Below are positions 60,602 to 64,000 of a stretch of 64,000 bases of DNA, piece by piece. Numbering within the stretch: position 1 is the stretch's first letter; each line of letters starts with the position of its first letter. Source of the DNA: CAVVUC01 sp963751395. Its GTDB lineage: Bacteria > Verrucomicrobiota > Verrucomicrobiia > Chthoniobacterales > Chthoniobacteraceae. The notes below the pieces were generated by a model. It worked only from the letters and a program-made list of their open reading frames with translations, ran no database searches and was not told the origin of the DNA. A program made the translations under genes and the position numbers. Where the stretch lies: assembly GCA_963751395.1 (NCBI GenBank), contig CAVVUC010000002.1, positions 1,984,001 to 2,048,000 of the forward strand, in the 5' to 3' direction.

Positions 60602-61008
60602 AGCAGGGCGAGGATTTTCTCCCGGTAAGCCGTGTCGCAGCCCTGCGGGATGAATGCGATCCGGTTGCCGCGACGAACCATGAACAGCGCCTTGTTCTCC
60701 TTGATCTTCTCGCGCAGGCGATTTGTGGTTTCGTGGAACCACGCCATGTAAGCGATCGGGTGATGCGGGTTGTCGAGCCGCCAGCGCGGGTCGCGGAACC
60801 GGCGCACGAACTCGGCCGTGTTGATCTTCTCCGCCTGAAACTGCGGCAGGAACTCGATCTCCATGTCCTTGAGGCACCAGATGGTCTGGCGTTTGGGATT
60901 GTCGCCGTCCTGATCGAGTTCGATTGTTTGCACGAACGGTTGTTGAGCCGACAACTGGATGCCGCTGGTGGTGGCCGCGGCCACAAGCGCCGTGTTGGGA
61001 CTTTTCAA
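60598..61008 (-). CDS. phage tail-region protein, unknown (N-terminus uncertain)
   Basis: A 136-residue protein of helical and strand elements (LDQDGDNPKRQTIWCLKDMEIEFLPQFQAEKINTAEFVRRFRDPRWRLDNPHHPIAYMAW). The only open start in its frame is TTG 61008. Upstream, the same frame continues without a start as EQHLHILKDDQPPLKSPNTALV, which looks native. An ATG at about 61067 in another frame (MTTDPNKP) would join it after one indel near 61045, so the true start may be there. Confidence 0.5.
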   Translation of the reverse strand: MKSPNTALVAAATTSGIQLSAQQPFVQTIELDQDGDNPKRQTIWCLKDMEIEFLPQFQAEKINTAEFVRRFRDPRWRLDNPHHPIAYMAWFHETTNRLREKIKENKALFMVRRGNRIAFIPQGCDTAYREKILALL

Positions 61009-61085
61009 GGGTGGCTGGTCGTCCTTGAGGATGTGGAGGTGTTGCTCGGTTTGTTGGGATCGGTGGTCATAAAGGGATCGCGTAA

Positions 61086-61403
61086 TTACGCGCCGGGGTA
61101 GTTGGTGCCGCTGTATTCGAAGCTGTTGAAATCGTCGTTCTTCTCCAAGCGTTTGAGCTTCAGGATCAGGGTCGTGCCGCCGGTGATGGCCGTGATGCCC
61201 GCCGCGCCGATGCCGAGCGCCATCGTCGTGTCGCCACGGCCCTTGACCGAGAACTCAATGATCGGGTCAAACGCCTGGCCCTGGCCGAAGCCGCCACTCA
61301 GATCCTTGATGACCTTCTCCTCCAGCTTCTTCTCCCACTCGACGGATTCGAGGAGGGTGCCGGTGGCCTGGGTGATGCCGATGTCTGCGGGTCCGGATGG
61401 CAT
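61086..61403 (-). CDS. phage tail tube-like protein, copy A
   Basis: A 105-residue protein (MPSGPADIGITQATGTLLESVEWEKKLEEKVIKDLSGG) related to the next gene over its second half: KGRGDTTMALGIGAAG and the ending KNDDFNSFEYSGTNYPGA. Position after the terminator-like and before the assembly genes suggests tail tube or a tube-associated role. ATG at 61403 lies 3 bases from the upstream stop. Confidence 0.6.
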   Translation of the reverse strand: MPSGPADIGITQATGTLLESVEWEKKLEEKVIKDLSGGFGQGQAFDPIIEFSVKGRGDTTMALGIGAAGITAITGGTTLILKLKRLEKNDDFNSFEYSGTNYPGA

Positions 61404-61406
61404 GGG

Positions 61407-61731
61407 TTAGGTGAGGGTCGAGTAGCTCGTGGCTGTTTCTTCGTAGGTCGGAAAATCGTCGTTGCTCTCGGTGTTCTTGACCGAGATGACCTTGGCCACG
61501 CCGCTCAACGCGCCGGCGGTGACGACACAACGGAACGGTGCCGCGTCCCTTGATCGACACGGTGGTCTTGACCAGTTTGCCGGGCACAGCGCGGCAGGTG
61601 GTGCCGGTGGCGTCCTTGATGGTCTTGGCCTCGATCTCGGATTCGCTGCTGGATTCCTCGACGGTGCCGCCGGTGGGCTGTGTCAGACCGTAGGTGTTTG
61701 TGACTCCAAGGGTGGCGGGCATGGGGGTCAA
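61407..61731 (-). CDS. phage tail tube-like protein, copy B, frameshifted
   Basis: Reads MTPMPATLGVTNTYGLTQPTGGTVEESSSESEIEAKTIKDATG, then KTTVSIKGRG; after one lost base near 61540 the frame changes and the rest reads APFRCVVTAGALSGVAKVISVKNTESNDDFPTYEETATSYSTLT. That end aligns with copy A (KNDDFNSFEYSGT) and stops at 61407. Unrepaired, the frame runs on to 61267 over copy A, which is not credible. Paralogous to copy A. Confidence 0.6.
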
Positions 61732-61922
61732 TTCAGGATGAAATGAATGCGGTAGCGGTCCTCGCCCAGGTTGGTGAGCGAAGCCGCCCCCTCAATGCTG
61801 GCGGGAACCTCCGGGGCCGAGAACGTGACGAGATAATGCCTGCTGCCGTCGCAGACCGGATCGCACTTGACGATCTTTCCCCCAACCTTGGCGATGGCTT
61901 GTTCGATGACTGCCGGGGTCAT
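61728..61922 (-). CDS. small phage protein, unknown
   Basis: A 64-residue protein (MTPAVIEQAIAKVGGKIVKCDPVCDGSRHYLVTFSAPEVP) that may fold as a short alpha/beta unit. Overlaps the next start by 4 bases (61728-61731). Confidence 0.5.
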   Translation of the reverse strand: MTPAVIEQAIAKVGGKIVKCDPVCDGSRHYLVTFSAPEVPASIEGAASLTNLGEDRYRIHFILN

Positions 61923-61925
61923 GCC

Positions 61926-62330
61926 TCATGGCGAGGTGTCAACTCCCGCGACGATCTCGATCTCGGCCACCCAGCGCTTGTGCTCGATGGCGGTCTGCGA
62001 TTTGCGCACGAAATAGCCGCTCAATCTCAGGCCGCTGGATTGCAACGCGGCGGCAACAGCAGCCTTGTTCTCAAGCCATGCGCGAACAGCGGTCAGTCGC
62101 GCGTCATGCTCCGCGCGCTTGTTGTCGTAAGCCGGTGTTTCGAGCCGAAAGACCACCGTCGCCTTCCACAACGGCCCGACCGTGTGTTCGCATTCCTGGC
62201 AATGGACGATGATCGCCGCGTTCTCCGGCTCGTTCTCATCCCCGGACACGCCGGTGAACTGATCGACGTTGGCAAGCACCGGCAGCGTCACCACGGCGGC
62301 TAGGAAAGCGGACTCGACAGTCGTGTTCAT
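61926..62330 (-). CDS. tail terminator-like protein
   Basis: A 134-residue protein (VESAFLAAVVTLPVLANVDQFTGVSGDENEPENAAIIVHCQECEHTVGPLWKATVVFRLET) with the mix of strands and a long helix (LTAVRAWLENKAAVAAAL) seen in tail terminator (gpU-like) proteins. It overlaps the head-tail joining gene (62327-62330). Confidence 0.55.
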   Translation of the reverse strand: MNTTVESAFLAAVVTLPVLANVDQFTGVSGDENEPENAAIIVHCQECEHTVGPLWKATVVFRLETPAYDNKRAEHDARLTAVRAWLENKAAVAAALQSSGLRLSGYFVRKSQTAIEHKRWVAEIEIVAGVDTSP

Positions 62331-62632
62331 TTCGATTGCACCGTGAGCGTGACCATCGGATAGGCCGGCGACTCGCTGACCTTTGCGATGCGATAGGTTT
62401 TGCCGTCGAACTGGATCGCGTCATGCAGCTTCGGTCTCGCCTTACCAAGCGCCGCCTTCGCGATCTTGACCGTGAAATCGTAGTCCTCGCCGAACCCGCC
62501 TATTTGCAGCGTGTCGGAAGATTCGATCGAGGTGATGATCGCCTTGTAAGTGCGCCCGTTCCAGATGACCGGTTCACCGATCTCGGCGACGATGGCGGAC
62601 AGGTCGGCGGCTTTCTCGTCCTTGAGCGACAT
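62327..62632 (-). CDS. head-tail joining-like protein
   Basis: A 101-residue protein (MSLKDEKAADLSAIVAEIGEPVIWNGRTYKAIITSIES... LHDAIQFDGKTYRIAKVSESPAYPMVTLTVQSK). The small beta-barrel pattern fits head-tail joining proteins. It is the first gene of the minus operon here; upstream, where capsid and portal genes would be expected, there is only the start of the beta-helix gene on the other strand. Confidence 0.55.
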   Translation of the reverse strand: MSLKDEKAADLSAIVAEIGEPVIWNGRTYKAIITSIESSDTLQIGGFGEDYDFTVKIAKAALGKARPKLHDAIQFDGKTYRIAKVSESPAYPMVTLTVQSK

Positions 62633-62738
62633 GCCCAGGGTGGGGTGTCAATTCGTCAATCCAGCAGCGATAGCGGGAAGGCCGGGGGTGTATTGAACTT
62701 GCTTATTCTCGCGATATTTTAGTAACTCGAAACTCACA

Positions 62739-64000
62739 ATGAAGACTGCTGCGGCATGGCGGGGCTGGGCTTTTTTTCTGGCGATGCAAGCCGTTTGCGC
62801 GACGGCCGCGCAAATCTGGGTGGCGCCCGACGGCAACGACGCCGCGCCCGGCACGACGCACAGCCGCTAGCGACGCCGCAGCGCGCTCGCGATCTGGCGC
62901 GCCAGCAAATCAAAGCCGGGCGAGCGTGGAAGTGATTCTGCGCGGCGGCACTTACGAACTGAAAGCACCACTCGAACTTGGAGCGCCGATTCTGGAACGT
63001 CCACAGGACCCGTCATCTGGCGCGCTGCGACCGGCGCGGAGGTGCGTTTTTCCGCCGGACGAACCTCACTAACTGGGAAGCTGTTGCCGATGCCGCCGTG
63101 CGCGAACGCCTGGACCCGGCGGTGCGCGACCTGGTGCGCGAAATCGACCTCAAGGCGCAAGGCGTCAAGGATTACGGCAAAATCAGCGGCGGTTTCGGAA
63201 AGAGCGGCAGTACCGGCCTCGAATTGTTTGTGGACGACGTGCCGAAGCATATTTCGCGTTATCCGAACGAAGGTTTTATTTACATCAGCGAAGTGCTGGG
63301 CGAAACGCGGGTGAACGTGCGCGGGACGAAAGGCACGAAGGAAGGCGTTTTTCGCATCGAGGACAAGCGCGTGGCGCGCTGGGCCGCAGGAAAAAGACCC
63401 AATGCGCTCATGGGCTACTGGTTTTGGGACTGGGCCGACGAACGCCAAGAATTGGCAAGCATCGATCCAGAAAAAACTGGAACTCACACTCGCCGGTCCG
63501 TGGCACGGCTACGGTACGCAAGGGCCAATATTTCTAGGGCTTCAACCTGCTGTGCGAAATCGACCGGCCCGGCGAATGGTATCTCGACCGACGGAACGGC
63601 AGGCTATACCTGCTGCCGCAAGGGACGGACAAAACCGAGGCGCAGCATGGTCTCGCAGCTGCCGGCCCTCAGCGTTCGAAAAGGCGCCAACATCGTCCTG
63701 CTCGGGTTCATGATTGAGGGTGCGCGAAACGCGCGGTAAATCTATCCAATGCGAGCGCGTCAAGCTCGTTGGCTGCAAGATCCGCAACAGCGGCAAATGG
63801 GCGGTGCGCATCGAGGGCGGACGCAACTGTGCGGTGCGCGGCTGCGAAATCAGCGGGACCGGCGACGGCGGCGTCAGCGTCACTGGCGGCGACCGCGCCA
63901 CCCTCACGCCCGGCGGCCACGTGGTGGAAAACTCCCACATCCAGGATTACAGCCGCTGGGATCGAACTACCAGCCGGGCATCAGCCTGAACGGGGTCGGA
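62739..64000 (+). pseudogene. right-handed beta-helix protein, heavily frameshifted (3' partial)
   Basis: An exported beta-helix protein, likely a polysaccharide-active or surface protein. A signal peptide is visible: MKTAAAWRGWAFFLAMQAVCATAAQIWVAPDGNDAAPGT. Then pieces in changing frames read LATPQRARDLARQQIKAG, VEVILRGGTYELKAPLELG, GPVIWRAATGAEVRFSAGR, LTNWEAVADAAVRERLDP to MGYWFWDWADERQELASIDP, LELTLAGPWHGYGT, GFNLLCEIDRPGEWYLDRRNGRLYLLPQGTDKTE, LPALSVRKGANIVLLGFMIEGARNA, and KLVGCKIRNSGKWAVRIEGGRNCAVRGCEISGTGDGGV. The last parts show parallel beta-helix rungs. Frame changes near 62866, 62930, 62985, 63065, 63465, 63650, 63720 and 63960, plus a TAG at 63535-63537 inside YF-GFNLL. Either a pseudogene or an error-rich contig end. 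It runs off the window. Confidence 0.65.

Larger units (their letters stand above)
47990..62632. mobile_element. prophage-derived element: integrase plus headless tail operon
   Basis: Runs from a tyrosine integrase to a head-tail joining-type gene. From right to left the minus operon holds joining, terminator, tube, assembly, tape measure, fibre-like and holin-like genes, spaced by zero or overlapping bases. No terminase, portal, protease or capsid gene is seen, and the non-phage gene at 62739 follows at once. I could not find a matching attachment-site duplication at the two ends. Bounds are approximate. Confidence 0.75.

Noticed and set aside
62648..62854. Minus-strand open frame before the head-tail joining gene, possible capsid remnant
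   Set aside because: Its residues are antisense to the signal peptide of the beta-helix gene and show no phage-like motif.

Overview
The window most likely comes from a member of the Verrucomicrobiota, either isolate or metagenome-assembled. This rests on family content: three giant proteins of autotransporter-associated beta-strand repeats ending in PEP-CTERM sorting tails, a Tat-exported Gfo/Idh/MocA oxidoreductase beside a double DUF1080 protein, XylR-type AraC and LacI sugar regulators, a GH43 glycosidase, and a GDP-mannose 3,5-epimerase of a type known in this phylum. No rRNA or tRNA gene was seen.

Layout. 1-8758 is mainly housekeeping: uvrB (5' end outside the window), a glycosyltransferase-like protein, ispH, an L,D-transpeptidase, a lipid A acyltransferase-like protein, an M42 peptidase and a phosphofructokinase. 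uvrB and ispH are broken by single-base frameshifts, yet the displaced frames stay conserved. 9015-13359 is one minus-strand cluster for activated sugars: Nudix, mannose-1-phosphate guanylyltransferase, a tandem nucleotidyltransferase, a GHMP kinase and GDP-mannose 3,5-epimerase. 13543-16134 pairs an AraC regulator with a GH43 enzyme. 16666-19263 is a complete IS66 element with terminal inverted repeats and an 8-bp target duplication, inserted in the end of a larger palindromic element. 19458-40154 holds three tandem giant surface proteins of about 1984, 2031 and 2544 residues. They share blocks in a mosaic pattern, and a decayed PEP-CTERM end of a possible fourth lies at 40543-40705. 40921-47551 is a sugar regulation and catabolism region: XylR-type regulator, LacI regulator, PHP phosphoesterase, Gfo/Idh oxidoreductase and DUF1080 protein.

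47990-62632 looks like a prophage-derived element. It has a tyrosine integrase (frameshifted by a 14-bp tandem duplication), a small HTH protein, then a tightly packed minus-strand operon with head-tail joining, tail terminator, tail tube, assembly, tape measure, fibre-like and holin-like genes. It also carries a fused glycosyltransferase/pyruvyltransferase and a thioredoxin. No terminase, portal or capsid gene is present, and a chromosomal-type beta-helix gene starts 107 bases beyond the last phage gene. The locus is therefore either a headless tail element, a deletion relic or an assembly join. The beta-helix gene (62739 to the window end) carries many frameshifts.

Several families of palindromic repeats run through the window. 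Some form coding sequence: they supply the last residues and stop codons of the three giant proteins and extend the LacI regulator by about 90 residues. Others appear to sit in frame inside uvrB and the M42 peptidase gene.
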